A program made the position numbers and the translations under genes. This document shows positions 1-11,513 of a stretch of 64,000 nt of DNA, in pieces. Location: contig CANXME010002087.1 of NCBI GenBank assembly GCA_948144175.1, positions 744,001 through 808,000 on the forward strand, in the 5' to 3' direction. Each line of letters opens with the position of its first letter. Position 1 is the stretch's first letter. A model generated the notes under the pieces. It saw only the letters and a program-made list of their open reading frames with translations, was not told the origin of the DNA and did not search any database. The DNA comes from Closterium sp. NIES-65. Lineage: Eukaryota; Streptophyta; Zygnematophyceae; Desmidiales; Closteriaceae.

Positions 1-2376
1 CAGAACAGGAAAGTCCGAGCCGAAGCTCTGCCTGAGCTGGAGACGAGCTGCGCGGATCTAGTCGATCAACACCTCAGTGACATCACCCTTGCTGCACAAG
101 GGGAAGACTGTGGTGTAATGCGAGTAGTCGTCAACCAGCTGCAGGAAGTAGCGCTCGTGACCCTGTCCACGGACGCGGGCCGGGCCCCACAAGTCCATGT
201 GAAGCGTCTGCAGCGGGGCCTCTGTCGGAGGAAACTGGGAGGAGTGAGGGGCAGCACGCTGTTGCCCCTCGACACAGGGGACGCAGGTAGGGGCAGGCCC
301 CGGAGGAAGGGGAGGGAGGGACCGGGGAAGACCAGAGACAAGGACACGGGAGGCCATGCCTCGGAGAGGAAGCAGGGAGGGGTGACCAAGGCGGTGGTGC
401 CAAAGGAGAGTCTCGTGAGACCGGAGGCGACACGAGCAGGGGGCAGACTCAAGACCAGACCTGGACGCTGCAGCAAACACCTGACCCGACACAGTGACTG
501 GAGGTGACTGAGTGGCCAGTGTGTAGAGGCTCTACCCCGACCAACGTGTAAACGTGGCCAAGTGTCGGCCCGTCCGAGCGTCCGTGCAGTGGGTCACACG
601 CTGACTCGCAGGAGTGAACTGGTGAACCCCCGCATCCTGTAGGTCAGCACAGTCACCAAGTTCGTAGAGAACAAGGGGAGGTTAAGACTTGACAGGGGGC
701 CGCTGGACACGGGAGGACAGTGGAGAAGTGAGCAAGGACAGGACCCCCAGAGGGGTCTGCCAGAGAGACTGCAACTGGCCGACTAAGCGGCGTGAGTGTG
801 GTGCGGTCTCGAAAGAAGGAGTAAGAAGGCCCCGAGTCAAGGGTGAAGGTGTGGGAGGCCGAAGCCGACGCAGCACCTGAGAGAGCAGACTCACCAGCAC
901 CTGAGGGAGCAGACGCACCAGCACCTAGAGCAGCAGCCTCGCTAGCACCTAGAGCAGCAGCCTCACCAGTACCTAGAGCAGCAGTCTCAATGCCCGGATC
1001 GGGCTGAAAACAATGGTAACAGTCACCCTCATCACTAATAGTCACGGCATACATGCCAGCAAGAATAGCATCAAAGTCAAGGTCAAAGATAGCTACTCCC
1101 GCCCTAGACAGCTCGCCCCAGCGAGGGATCTCAGTGGCCTCAGGGAAGTGGTGACGCCAAGCGTCCGTCAGGCGGCCAAAGCAGCGCTGGGTGGAGTGCG
1201 CACCCCTGCACTGCTCACCCGCGCGGTCGCCGGTGTGTAGGACGTAGGTGCACGGACCAGTACCCCCACCCCGCTGGCGTGCAGCGTACCATTCACGGAG
1301 CTGCTGAGGGGGGGGGGATGTCACGAGTGCGCTGCTGCTGCTGCTGCTGGCGCTGACCACCACCGGAGCAGACCCTCTGCGCAGCGCCACCCCGACTAGC
1401 TCCGCCTTCTCCTCCGCCACCACCTCCGCCACCTCCGCTCCCACCGCCACCGCCGCCTCCGCCTCCGCCTCCACCGCCGCCACCGACACCTCCACCCCCG
1501 CCACCACTCCCACCACCACCACCCCCACCCCCTCCACTGCCTCCACCGCCACCTCCGCCACCCCCGCCAGCCCCCCCAGCGCCCTTGCCCCCCTTGCCCT
1601 TGCCGGTGCGGCGTCTCTCGCTCAGGGCAGACGCAGCGCCGACCCCGTAGAAACCAACGAGGTCGGCCGCAGCAGCATAGGCAACAGAGGGCAAAAGGGG
1701 GGAGGGGGAACACCCCTCAAAGACGGGGGTGCGAGGGTCACCACGAGAGGCTCCTACAGCGACTATGCTCTTCTCTGCTGCTAGGAGGGCCTTCTCGAGG
1801 AGGTCAACGGTGAGAGTGGTGGGGCAAACTGAGAGGAAGTGGTCCCTGACTACGCGGAGAGAGTCAGGGAGTCGGGTGACTATGTAGTAGAGGGTGATGT
1901 ACATGGGGGGGGGGGTTCTTGGCGCAGAAGTCAGCAGGAAGCGCAGCGCGGTAGCGAGTGTCACTAGTGCGGAGGTGCGTAATGAGGTCAGTGACTGTGG
2001 GAAAGGCAGCAAGGTCAGGGAAGAGGTACGGTAGCATGAGGCGGCTCAATGCAGTAGTGGCAGGGGAGGAGTAGCGTGCATTTACAGCGTTGTACAAGGT
2101 CTGAGCACTCTTGTACTTGCTAAAGTGCGTACGCTCAGAGGTAGGCAGGTGGCGACGCACAGCAAGACGTGCAGCAGCATCGCGAGTGGCCCACTGTGAG
2201 CAAATAGTGGCGTCAGCATCAGCAGCAGGGGCAGGAGAGGCACCAGAGGTGAGGTCAAAGAGGGAGAGACCGTCTGCCCTATCTCACTGTAGGAAAAGCT
2301 GCAGGTCATCTACCCAGACGTCAAAGTCAATGGCCCGACCCTCAGCGTCAAAAGCGAGGACACTAGGGGTAGCCAT
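1..2376 (-). pseudogene. Degenerate copia gag-protease-integrase of element A
   Basis: The start is the ATG at 2376, the conserved MATPSVLAFDAEG opening found in all sister copies. A TGA (2284-2286) interrupts gag near codon 31. An 11-C run (1905-1915) where 10 are expected shifts frame +1. A 10-C run (1308-1317) where D has 9 shifts it again. A polyglycine tract lies at about 1390-1600. The finger near 1200-1260 keeps C, C, H and C. The protease motif reads DSGPSYSFF instead of DSGASRSFF, and a 10-nt deletion near 690 destroys the following frame. Integrase HHCC (LWHHRLGHPS, CVPC) and the first catalytic Asp (MDLWGP) are visible before a TAG at 58-60. Confidence 0.9.
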
Positions 2377-2439
2377 GACAGCAGTAGACTAGTAGCGCGA
2401 ACAGTAGGGTAAGGGCTGTGCAGTGATAGAGGCGCTGCT

Positions 2440-3175
2440 CTTACCGGACAGGGCGGCTCGGGCGGCTCGGTGGCTCGGCGGCTCGGCGGTACGGCGGCTC
2501 GGCAGCAAGTGCGGCTCGGCGACTCGGCGGCTCGGGCGGCTCGGCGGTACGGCGGCTCGGCCGCAACTGCAGCTCGGCGACCCGACGGCTCGGGCGGCTC
2601 ACGTGGCGCGACGGCTTGGGCGGCTTGGATGGCTCGGGCGGCTCGGCAGCAGCTCGGCGGCGCCGGCGGCCTGGTGGTGACGACGGGGCCGCGTGGGGAC
2701 GGCGGCGGGGCCGGGTGGAGCGGCGACGGGGCCGGCAGAGGCGGCGCCGGGGCCGGGAAGGGCAGGCGATGGGGCCAGCAGAGGCGGCGCCGGGGCCGCA
2801 GGGGTAGGCGACGGGGCGAGCAGAGGCGGCGCCGGAGCCGAGAAGGGCGGCGCCGGGGCCGCAGGGGTAGGCGACGGGGCCGCTAGGGCGGCTAGGAGGG
2901 GGTCGCGGGGGCGGCTTGAAGAGGCCACGAGGGCGGCACGAAAGGGCCGCGAGGGCGGCGCGAAAGGGCCGCGAGGGCGGCGCGACGCAGCGGAGCCGAG
3001 AGGGCGGCGGATCGGGGCCTCTAGGGCGGCGCGACGCGGCTGCTAGGGCGGCGCGACGTGACGGGGCCGCGAGGGCGACGCGACGGGGCCGCAAGCGCGA
3101 CGCGACAGGGTCAAAAGTGTGGCGCGACGGGGCCGTGAGAGGGGAGCGCGACTCGGGCAGAGTCTGAGCGCGCTC
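2440..3175 (-). repeat. GC-rich minisatellite leader of element A
   Basis: This is the untranslated leader between primer site and gag. The gag-proximal part is built of GAGCCGCC-type 8-10-mers and the distal part of longer GCGGCCCC-type units. It produces long Arg/Ala/Pro-rich open frames on both strands. These are compositional shadows, not genes, because the sister copies have the same layout with different unit numbers and no conserved frame. Confidence 0.8.
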
Positions 3176-3221
3176 CGGGCAGGAAAAAAAGGTGGTGGGC
3201 CCTAGGAACAGTTCCCACAGG

Positions 3222-3364
3222 GGAACCTGCTCGATACTATGAGAAAATGAACGAGAATGAAATGACTAAGTGAAAGTTGGGTACAAGTGCAAACCCTAGA
3301 AAGCTGTACCCCATATGTGCTACCCCACTATAGCCTACAGCAGCTATGTCATATAAATCTCACA
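3222..3364 (-). repeat. 5' LTR (3240-3364) and primer site of element A
   Basis: The 125 bp LTR corresponds to the 127 bp LTR of D. Read in element orientation it carries a TTTATATGAC TATA-like block near its start and the CTATAGTGGGGTA core. Its outer end reads TCTCACA where the family has TCTGACA. The adjoining primer site (about 3222-3239) is a damaged TGGTATCGAGCAGG. Confidence 0.85.
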
Positions 3365-4104
3365 CCCCTTAATTTTATTCTCTCTTTGACGTATCGCTGA
3401 CATCTGTTGCATTGAAGCTTCTGCAAGTCCCGTGCAATAAAGAGTTGTTCTACCAAGCTGTATTACCGTATGTAAAATCCTGTTGGCATCACACTCTTCA
3501 CATTCGTACATCCCTGAGCTATAGAGAGTATAGCTCTCACCCTTCCCTCATGCCTTCCTCGTCAATCCCTAGATCTTTGACAAGCTGTCGCTCTTGTACG
3601 ATGAGCTGTCACAGGTACCTCTGTCATGATCACGTTCACGATGAGCTGTCACATGTACCTCTGTCAGGACACATCCAGAATTACCTTGTCGGCCCCAAAA
3701 CTGTCACCACCGCTTTCATGTGATTGGTCGAAAGTTTTGAGTGGGTTTTTTACGCGATTGGTTCTCGATTTTCCCACCGAACCTTCCTCTGGTGTTTTCC
3801 GAACTTAAAGTTTTTTTTGCTGACTTCGTTGTGCAATCCGGGGTGTGGCCTTTAACACACTGTCCAGCGAAATTCGCAAATGATCACAGGCCTGGTGGTA
3901 ATCGCTAGTCAGAATAGTGTTCGTTTGAAACGAGAAAATGGCAGGGCGAGAGGCCACGAATTCGCACGAAACTAGAAAACCAGAAGGAGCCGCCTCGGGA
4001 ATCCCGCACGTAGTGATGCCCTCATTTTATCCCGCTGGTTTCGTATGATGTGGCGTGCCAGCATGGCACATCGACGCTAACACCCTAGCTCGTAGTTTGC
4101 TAAG
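3365..4104. other. Non-coding spacer left of the nested block
   Basis: I see no gene here. The stretch is AT-richer than the elements. It holds a direct repeat with 40 bp period (3599-3626 and 3639-3666, CGATGAGCTGTCACA followed by GTACCTCTGTCA). It may include the far 3' part of relic F, because E inserted into F at 4105, but no F LTR or pol motif is recognisable. Confidence 0.5.
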
Positions 4105-4109
4105 GTACG

Positions 4110-4559
4110 TGTTAGAGTGAGGACCTTGGATAGGTTAGGAATGCCTTGTTGTAAGAACTCGGATCATAGTGAATGTAAATGACCAAGTTGATTAAAAACA
4201 CAGATTACACACACGATAAATAGTTCCTAACTAGCCATGTACTCTGAGGGGTACATTCCCTTATTATAACTGTCTTACAGGCATTTCTACAGTGACTCTG
4301 ACCGTTGCACTACTTTCTTATTACCGAGTCGCTGCATGTAACCTGTATATACGGTTACGCCTGTTGCCATTCCTCGATGATGAGTCAAGCGTCGGTCCAG
4401 ATGGTCAACACTCGCGACAGTTGACTTCTTGCAACTATTGACCTTCCTGCCCTTGATACGGGCTGATCCGATACTACGGTTGTTGCACTCCGACAGGGAC
4501 TGGTGCGATACTGCTGTACCCACGGGAATGCTAGGTATAATTCCCTTTATACTCCAACA
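4110..4559 (-). repeat. 3' LTR of element E
   Basis: 450 bp, TG...CA ends, matching 18648-19270. It lacks a 26-bp segment (AGAGTTTGGTAGCGG and following) present in the other LTR. The polypurine tract lies immediately inside, at 4560-4571. Confidence 0.93.
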
Positions 4560-4566
4560 ATCCCCT

Positions 4567-7500
4567 TCATTCCTGGAGGTGCGCCACGTGGCTCTTTCGA
4601 ACGACTCCGCACAGGTCCGAGCAGGACTGGAACTTCTGACGTGGCAGTTTCTTCGTGAGAAAGTCAGCTGCCATTTTGCAGTTGGACAGTAGGTGAGTTG
4701 GACCTTTCCCTTGTCGACTTCGCCCTTGACGAAGAAGTAGCGCAGGGCGATGTGTTTCGTGCGGTTGACGAAGCCTGGCTTGTTTGCGATTTTGGTCGCA
4801 CTCTGGTTGTCGCAGAGTAACTTGAATGACCCGTTCATCGCCGTCTTTGATTCCTGTAGGAGCTCCATGAGATAGAGTCCTTCGCGAACTGCTGCGCTTG
4901 CTACGATGAATTCCGCTTCTGCTGACGAGAGGGCGATGGGTTCTTGCTTGTTGGAGTTCCAGGAGATGGTTCCTGCAGGTTCGAGTTTGAAAATGAAGCC
5001 AGTGCAGGACCTTCTATTGTCTGCATCCCCATCGTGGTCAGCATCCACGTAGCCGGTGAGTTGTAGTGGAGCCGATAGGTTAGCCTTGTAGGTGAGGCCG
5101 ACGACGGGCGTGGAGATAAAGTAGTGTAAGGTGCGGCGCAAGTCTGCTAGGTTCTCCCCTTCAGGTCGGCCCAGGTACTGGGCGAGCTGGCTGGCGATGT
5201 AGGATAGGTCCGGGCGGCATGTGACGGCGACGAACAGTAGGCATCCGAGCTGCTGCTGGTAGAGACGGTGATCAGCTGTTGAGAGTGGGGTGGTATCAGG
5301 CTCATGGTTAGGCGGGGGGATGCGGAATGGGGTAGTGATGCCGACGGTAGCAATCTCGAACTTCTTAGCGAGGGTCTCGGTGTATTTTTCTGCGGAGAGG
5401 TGAATCGTATCCGCGGTCTGAGTGACGTTGAGCCCGAGGAATTGGGTGACTTTATGGTCGATGGTCACCTCGAGCTTCTCCTGGATCTTGCGTTCGAAGC
5501 GATCGAGCATGTCTGTGTCGTCTCCGGTGTAGAGAATGTCGTCGACGTAGGCGACGAGCAGGATGAAGTGGTTGCGGCATTCGAGGCGGTACATCCCCTG
5601 GTCGTGGGGAAGCTACTGGAAGCCAAGCTCGATGAGTACGCCGTGAAGATGCTGCTGCCACAGGCGTGGTGCCATTTTGATGCCGTACAGGCATTTTTTA
5701 AAGAGGCAAACATCGTCGCCGTCTTCTTCGAACGCGTGTGGCTGCTCCACGTAGATGATGGCGTCGACAATCGCGTAAAGGAACGCGTTGGAGACGTCGA
5801 TTTTGCAAAGCGGGCGCTATTTCACGGCGGCGATGCAGAGAAGAATATGCACTGAGGTATGACGACCGACAGGGGCGAACGTTTGGTTGTAGTCCACGAA
5901 TTGTGTCTGCTCGAATCCGCGAACCACCCAGCGCGCTTTGATTTTTTTGGCTGTTCCATCCGCGAGGGTCTTGATTCTGAAGACCCATTTTCCTGTAAGA
6001 TTTTTTCTCCCCTTTGCGTGGCGGCGTGGTACCAGCTTCCAGGTACCGCGGCGTTGGAGTGCAGCGAATTCTGCGGCCTTGGCGGCTCTCCACTTCTCAG
6101 CATCGGGCTCGTTGAGAGCATGGCGAACAGTGGTGGGCTCGACCACCTGCTGGTTACCCCGAACGGCGACAACGAGGCCAAGGACGCGAAGGCCCGTGAG
6201 GTTGGATTCGGCTGTGGTGGTAACTTCGACCACGTCATCGTCGTCGCCACGGATGTCGTGAAATGTGTCGCGGGAGGAGTCGCGAGTTGGATCTTCGTTC
6301 ATGGGTGAGTGCATTTCTACACTTGCATAATTGGTTGTGCCTGTACTGCATCGTGGGGATTAGTGTCTGTTGGAGAGTATGTGGGAGTGCCAAACTGCTC
6401 CGTAACGGGGACGAAAGGTGCCTCATCTGCTGCTGTGTTGTCCCTGGAAAATGTTGTTTGGTGCGTTTTGTGCACTGCGGTGCTATCGGTACAGTGGGAG
6501 AGTCTTTCGTAGAAGATGCAGTCACGTGAACGCGTGAGCTGGTGGGTGGCGAAGTCCAGGATTGTCCAGGCGTGGTATTCGGATTCGATTCCGAGGTGAA
6601 TGCCCCAGTGAGCGCGGTCTTCAAATTTTCCGGTTCGGGCAGTGTGGGGGCGGTACTATACCATACACCCGAAGACTCGCAGCATGCGTGTGTCAGGGTG
6701 TTTTCCGGTCCACTCCTTGAAGGGTGAGCTGTTGTTGGGCAGTGCCTTCGAGGAGAGCATGTTGTGCAGCCAAACTGCATGTGCCATTACGAAGGGCCAA
6801 TACTTGGTTAGCACAGCCGACTGCTTCATGAGGGCTCGCATTTTTGTCGCGAGGCTCCAATTGGTTCTCTCGGCCAATCCCTGTTGCTCGTGGGCGTAGG
6901 GCAGAGAGATTATCCTCTTGATCCCCTTTCGCTTGCATAGGGTTTTGAAGTCGTCCGACATGTACTCCAGAGCTCCGTCTGTCTGGAACGCCTTTAGTTT
7001 GTAGCCGTCACCTTGATTCTCTGCCATGGCGAGCCAGAATTCGAAGCAGTAGTAGGCGAGGTAACGGTTCTTGACGTTCATGGCCCAGACGAAGCGTGTG
7101 CCGGCGTAGATGAAGGTAAGAGTGTACTGCTCCCCTACAACCCCTTTCGCCGTGAGCACCAGGAAATCGCTGTAAACCTTCTCCAGCGGTTTGTATCGTT
7201 CGGCTCCATGAATCGTTTCGGCGAAGGGTGTGTGGCGGGGCGCGGCTGCCGGACAAACGGTGCAGTTGGGTAAGTCAGTTCATGGTTTCAGCAACTTTCC
7301 ATCGGGCAGCAATAGTGCGTCTGCCGTAAAAACATTTGCGTTGATGCAGTTGTTTAGCACTTCGATTGATGGGTGTCCCATGCGTTGATGCCAGATGTCT
7401 TCGTCGGCCGGGTATCCCTTAGTGAGCGCGTACAGCTCCTTCTCCTGTGCGAGTATCTTCTCTGCTGTTTCTTTTCTGGTTTCATCCATAGGTTCGTCGG

Positions 7501-9690
7501 GCACGGTGACTTGTACTGCCGCTGCCTGGATTGTCGCACCATGATACGTCTTGCTGGTGTCGCCAATGGTGATGGTGTCGATTGTTGTCGGCAGTTCCAG
7601 TGGCTTTTCGAGAAGCGGAGGCGAGGTTCGTGCGTGACGGTCATCGGGTTGCGTAATTGCTCCTTCCTCGAAGTCGGTATCGCCGATCGCCACTCCCCTT
7701 GTCTCGAGGCGAAGGTAATCCCTACCGTCCGTTGTGATGGGGAGCAGGTGATGTCTGTATTCCGTCAGTGATTCTTCCTCCTCTGATTTTGGTGCCTCCT
7801 CAGTGATTTCTGGTTCTTCTGTCGCTGCTTCCTCTACTGCAAATCCTCTGGCAATGTTTCCCCATCCAGGTTCGGCTGCGATGGCTTCTTTCAGCGCGGT
7901 GTTCTCCGTGACCCAACGAACGTCCACAGCGTCCCAGCCCTCGGTGGTGGTCCAACCGGTGGGACGTTCAACAGGCGGCCAGGAGGTTCGCGTAGCTGCC
8001 GTGCTTGATGGTTCAGGTGTTCCGACTGTCGTTTCTGACGTGATTTCCTCTCCTTCTTCCACTGCTTGTGGTCTTGTTTCTGGAGGGTTCGTTGTCGAAG
8101 CGACGGTTACGTCAAGAGCACGGAAGGTGCCGTCGAGGCCCGGTTGCTGATAGTCGGTTTCTTCTGGGTGGCTCCACCGTGGTGGGGATGGGTGGTCTGG
8201 TAGATCAAGGACGAGGATGTGCTCGTTTTTGCTAGAGGTTTTGGGTGACTCGAAGTCGAGCACAAATACTCCTTCCACAATTTTCGCCTTTCTGATGAAG
8301 ATGTCGTTGTATATTAAGTGCATCTCATCTTCTGTTGTTTGTAGGCCGACTCCGCACTTCATCACCTGGTGGAGGGAAGGGAGGTTGTACCGGAGTTCCG
8401 GCACGATGAGAACGTTGCTTATGTGGATGCAGTAGCAGGTATTGTGAGACTCCAGCTGGACTTGTCCACGACTTCTGGCGTAGATTGTTTGGCTGTTGGC
8501 AACAATAATCTCCACCTCATTGAAGAGTTCTTCCATGTTGAGGATGAAGACGTCTGACGACACCATGTGCTGACCGCAGCAACTGTCCAGGTACCACGTG
8601 TTGACTTCTTTCTTTGCCTTGGCGAGGCTGGCAAGTTTTGGGGTGATGTGGTGCTCCATGTCGTGATCGTTCTCGTAATCATAGTAACACCCTTCTTCAT
8701 CGTATGCTATGCGCGCAGGTGGCGATTCTTGGATCCATTGCGGCATTTCCCAGTCGCTCCATTCTTCCGACCGTCAGCTCGTCGTACACGGGGTCGTTTT
8801 CTTCCTCATCTTCGACCGATCCCTCGAGCCGATCCTGGGGCGGGTCAGCGAACATATCCTCCCAGCTGCGGAAGAAGCAGTAGTGTCGGTTGGGGCGAGG
8901 TGGTCCTCGACGCACCATGCAGGTCAAAACCTTACTTTTGCCCTTGTCGCTTGTGTTCGCAGAGACGCGTGCCAGAGCTTGAGACGTGCTGGCGATGGCT
9001 GGTGGTGACACAGTTTGGTTGCGCGCTTGAACTCCTCCTTGTTGGTGAGCAGCGGCACCCTTCTGGTTGTTGTTGTTGCTGTTCAGCTTCCAGCAGTCTT
9101 GAATCATGTGCCGAGTCTTCTTGCAGTACTTGCAGAAGAGTCTTTTCTTGTCCGGTGGCGCTTGTGCGTAGAATGCAATTTTCTCCTTCTTGTTGCCCCT
9201 TTCGTTGTACAGATCGATCTCCTTCTGTTCGGAAAGGAGCGTGGAGCAAAGAGCAGTTTCAATGAGGGTTCCTTGAGTGCGAAGGAGCGACTTGCACTGA
9301 CGCCATTCTGGGCTCAATCCAGCGAGAATGATCATGACGAACATGTCGTCAGGAAAGTTGCCGCCGCTTTTCCTGAACTGGTCTCTCAGGTTCCTGCAGC
9401 GGTTGATGTATGGTCCGGCCTTTTCGCTGGGGAACATCTTGACGTTGTTCAGCTGGTTGACCAAGCGACTAAGTGTCACTGAATCTGTTGCCATGTGGCA
9501 GGTGCGCAGGTGCTCCCAGGACTGTTGCGCGGGTGCCCACTCGTTCTTGAAGAAGCGAATGCTCAGCTGTTCTTCGGGCGACAGGTTCCGAATCAAGACG
9601 GTGAAGGCCAGGAGTGATTCGTTGTAGTATTGGCATGTTGATGCCCTTGATGTCGTAGTTCTTGAAATTAAATTATAAAGAAGCTTGTTG
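4567..9690 (-). pseudogene. Degenerate copia gag-pol of element E
   Basis: Gag (9690-8697) contains the motif QYYNESLLAFTVLIRNLSPE and a CX2CX4HX4C knuckle (CKYCKKTRHMIQDC). After a frame change, pol opens with a protease whose active site reads WYLDSCCGQHM, with Gly replaced by Cys. An unusual acidic stretch of about 270 residues follows, then the GAG-pre-integrase motif WHQRMGHPS. In-frame stops are at 7280-7282 (TGA), 6656-6658, 5817-5819 (TAG) and 5613-5615 (TAG), with a frameshift near 6300. RT keeps YVDD and RNase H keeps SSAEAEF. A final 1-nt shift precedes ADFLTK, and the natural stop is at 4567-4569. The N-terminus is lost or cut by insertion of B. Confidence 0.9.
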
Positions 9691-9691
9691 G

Positions 9692-9869
9692 TGTCAGAAT
9701 GTTATTATTGTCTAGCCTGCAGTGGGGTACTCTATAGCGAGTACAACCCCTTAGGGTTTCCTACATATATCCTCCTGCTTGCTAGTGAACCTCCTCCTTT
9801 GCTCATTTCTCTCTTGCCTAGCTAGGTAAACCCTAGCTATGGCTCCTCGTTCTACCTGTAATTTAAACA
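9692..9869 (+). repeat. 5' LTR of element B
   Basis: 178 bp, TGTCAGAATG...TTTAAACA. It has the CAGTGGGGTA core, a telo-box-like CCTTAGGGTTTCC and a CTATAG block. Its first ~80 bp resemble the outer end of the F LTR. Confidence 0.92.
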
Positions 9870-10513
9870 TGGTTTCAGAGCATTTAGGCTCCTGGCCTGT
9901 GGGCCCGCCTACTGCTTCCGCTGCTACTGTTCTGCTGGTCGCGCGACACTTTTTCATCCCGCCGCGCGCTCGTGGCGCGCGGCGGTTTTCTGCCCGCCGT
10001 GAGCGTCGCCCGCCGTGAGCGTCGCCCGTCGTGGCGCCCTCTCCCGTCACACGTCGCGGTGCCCCGGGGGGCCCCTGCGGCGCCATCTCCCGTCGCCCGT
10101 CGTGGCGTCCCGGGGGCCGCGCGTCCCCCCCATCCCATCGCCCATCGAGGCGCCCCGGGGGCCGCGCGTCCCCCCTTCCCGTCGTCTCGTCGCGACGTCA
10201 CGGGGGCCGCGCTTCCTCCCCATCCCGTCGCCCGTCGAGGCGCCCCCCACATTTCGCGTCGTCCCGTCACGGAGCCCTCCAGAGCCGCGCGCGGCCCCCG
10301 CTGCCCCGTCGCGCCGCCCTAGAAAGCCGCGCGCGACCCCCCGCTGCCCCGTCGCGGCGCCCTGAGGAGCCGCGCGCGGCCCCCCGCTGCCCCGTCGTGA
10401 CGCCCTGGGGGCTGCCCGCCGTCCCCCGTACCGTCCCCCGCGCTCCTGCCCCGTGCCACCCGTTTTAGGGTTTGGGGGTGGTGAGTGTGGGGGTGGCGGC
10501 TATGGGGGTGGTG
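9870..10513 (+). other. Primer site and GC-rich leader of element B
   Basis: The primer site TGGTTTCAGAGCA begins at 9870. The rest is C/G-rich imperfect repeats (GTCGCCCGTCGTGGCGCCC-like units, about 10000-10460). I see no conserved protein; the long Arg/Pro/Ala frames on both strands are compositional. Confidence 0.7.
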
Positions 10514-10644
10514 TGTCGAACTATATATGCTATAGTCTGTTTAGGCTGTAGTGGGGTAGTCAATATGGGGTACAACACTTTAGGGTTTCCTACTTGTACT
10601 CCTCATGCTACTCAATGCAATCATTCCTCGTTTCATTTCTCACA
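10514..10644 (+). repeat. 5' LTR of element C
   Basis: 131 bp, differing from the 3' LTR by three substitutions, a 1-nt indel and the last bases. It contains TTTAGGGTTTCC, an exact 1.5-unit plant telomere-type motif, and the core TGTAGTGGGGTAG. Confidence 0.92.
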
Positions 10645-10679
10645 TGGTTTCAGAGCAGGTTCCCTAGTGGAACACTCTA

Positions 10680-11460
10680 TAGGGCCCACCTCGATATTTT
10701 TTTTACCTGCCCGGAGCGCACTTCGCTCCTGCCCGAGTCGCGCCCCGAGTGCCCTCCTTACCGTCGCGCCGCCCTTAGCGGCCCCTCTCACAGCCCCTTG
10801 AGCCGCCTCCGCGCGTCGCCTTTGCGGCCCCTCGCGCCACCCGTCAACCCCGCGCGCCGCCCTTGCGGCCCCGCGCGCCTCTCGTCGGCCCCGCGCGCCT
10901 CCCCTGCGGCCCCGCGCGCCTTTCGTCGGCCCCGCGCGCCACCCCTGCAGCCCTGCGCGCCTCTTGTCGGCCCCGCGCGCCGCCCTTGCGGCCCCTCGCG
11001 CCTCTTGTCGACCCCACGCGCCACCCTTGCGGCCCCTTGCGCCGCTCCTCGGCCACGCCGCCGCCCTTGCGGGCCCTCGTGCCGCCCTTAGCGGCCCCTT
11101 GCGCTGCTCCTAAGCGGCCCCGACGCCGCCTCCTACGCGGCCTCGACGCCGCCTCTACCGAGCCGCCCAGCGGCAGAGCCGCCGAGCCGCCCGACAGCCG
11201 AGCTGCCCAGCAGCCGAGCCGCCGAGCCGCCGAGCCGCCCAGCAGCCGAGCCGCCTAGCCGCCGAGCCGCCCGACAGCCGAGCCGCCCAGTGGCCGAGCC
11301 ACCGAGCCGCCCAGCAGCCAAGCCGCCTAGCCACCGAGCCGCCCGACAACCGAGCCTCCCAGCAGCCGAGCCGCCGAGCCGCCCAGCAGCCGAGCCGCCT
11401 AGCCGCCGAGCCGCCCGACAGCCGAGCCGCTGAGCCGCCACCAGTCCTACCGACGCGCCC
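10680..11460 (+). repeat. Minisatellite leader of element C
   Basis: The distal half (about 10740-11110) consists of ~20 bp GCCCCGCGCGCC...TCGTCG units. The proximal half (about 11155-11440) consists of GAGCCGCC / GAGCCGCCCAGCAGCC units. Antisense frames rich in RLGGSAAG and sense frames rich in EPPSRAA arise from the repeats and are not genes. Confidence 0.82.
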
Positions 11461-11513
11461 CGACCCTACTTACTCGTACTGGTGAGCCCCCTCCTTGCTA
11501 GACCTCTGCAGTC

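Larger units (their letters stand above)
1..3364 (-). mobile_element. Ty1/copia retrotransposon A, left-truncated by window edge
   Basis: Read on the minus strand, a short 5' LTR (3364-3240) is followed by a degenerate primer site, a GC-rich leader, gag, protease and the start of integrase, which runs off the window at base 1. Protein order and motifs match the copia copies C, D, G, H1 and H2 elsewhere in the window. The closest relative is D: they share protease substitutions and a 10-nt deletion. The copy is dead, with stops and homopolymer frameshifts. The right flank is CCCCT, but no target duplication can be tested because the left end is missing. Confidence 0.93.

Noticed and set aside
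2441-3167. Long Arg/Ala/Pro-rich open frames on both strands
   Set aside because: They arise from the GC-rich leader repeats. Frame and residues are not conserved among sister elements.
4287-4566. C-terminal extension of the E polyprotein into the LTR
   Set aside because: The open frame there is entered only after the 1-nt shift before ADFLTK. The natural stop at 4567 lies just before the polypurine tract.
10495-10513. Target duplication TATGG for element C
   Set aside because: TATGG follows the 3' LTR but lies 8 bp away from the 5' LTR within G-rich GGGGGTGG repeats, so it is not a clean duplication.
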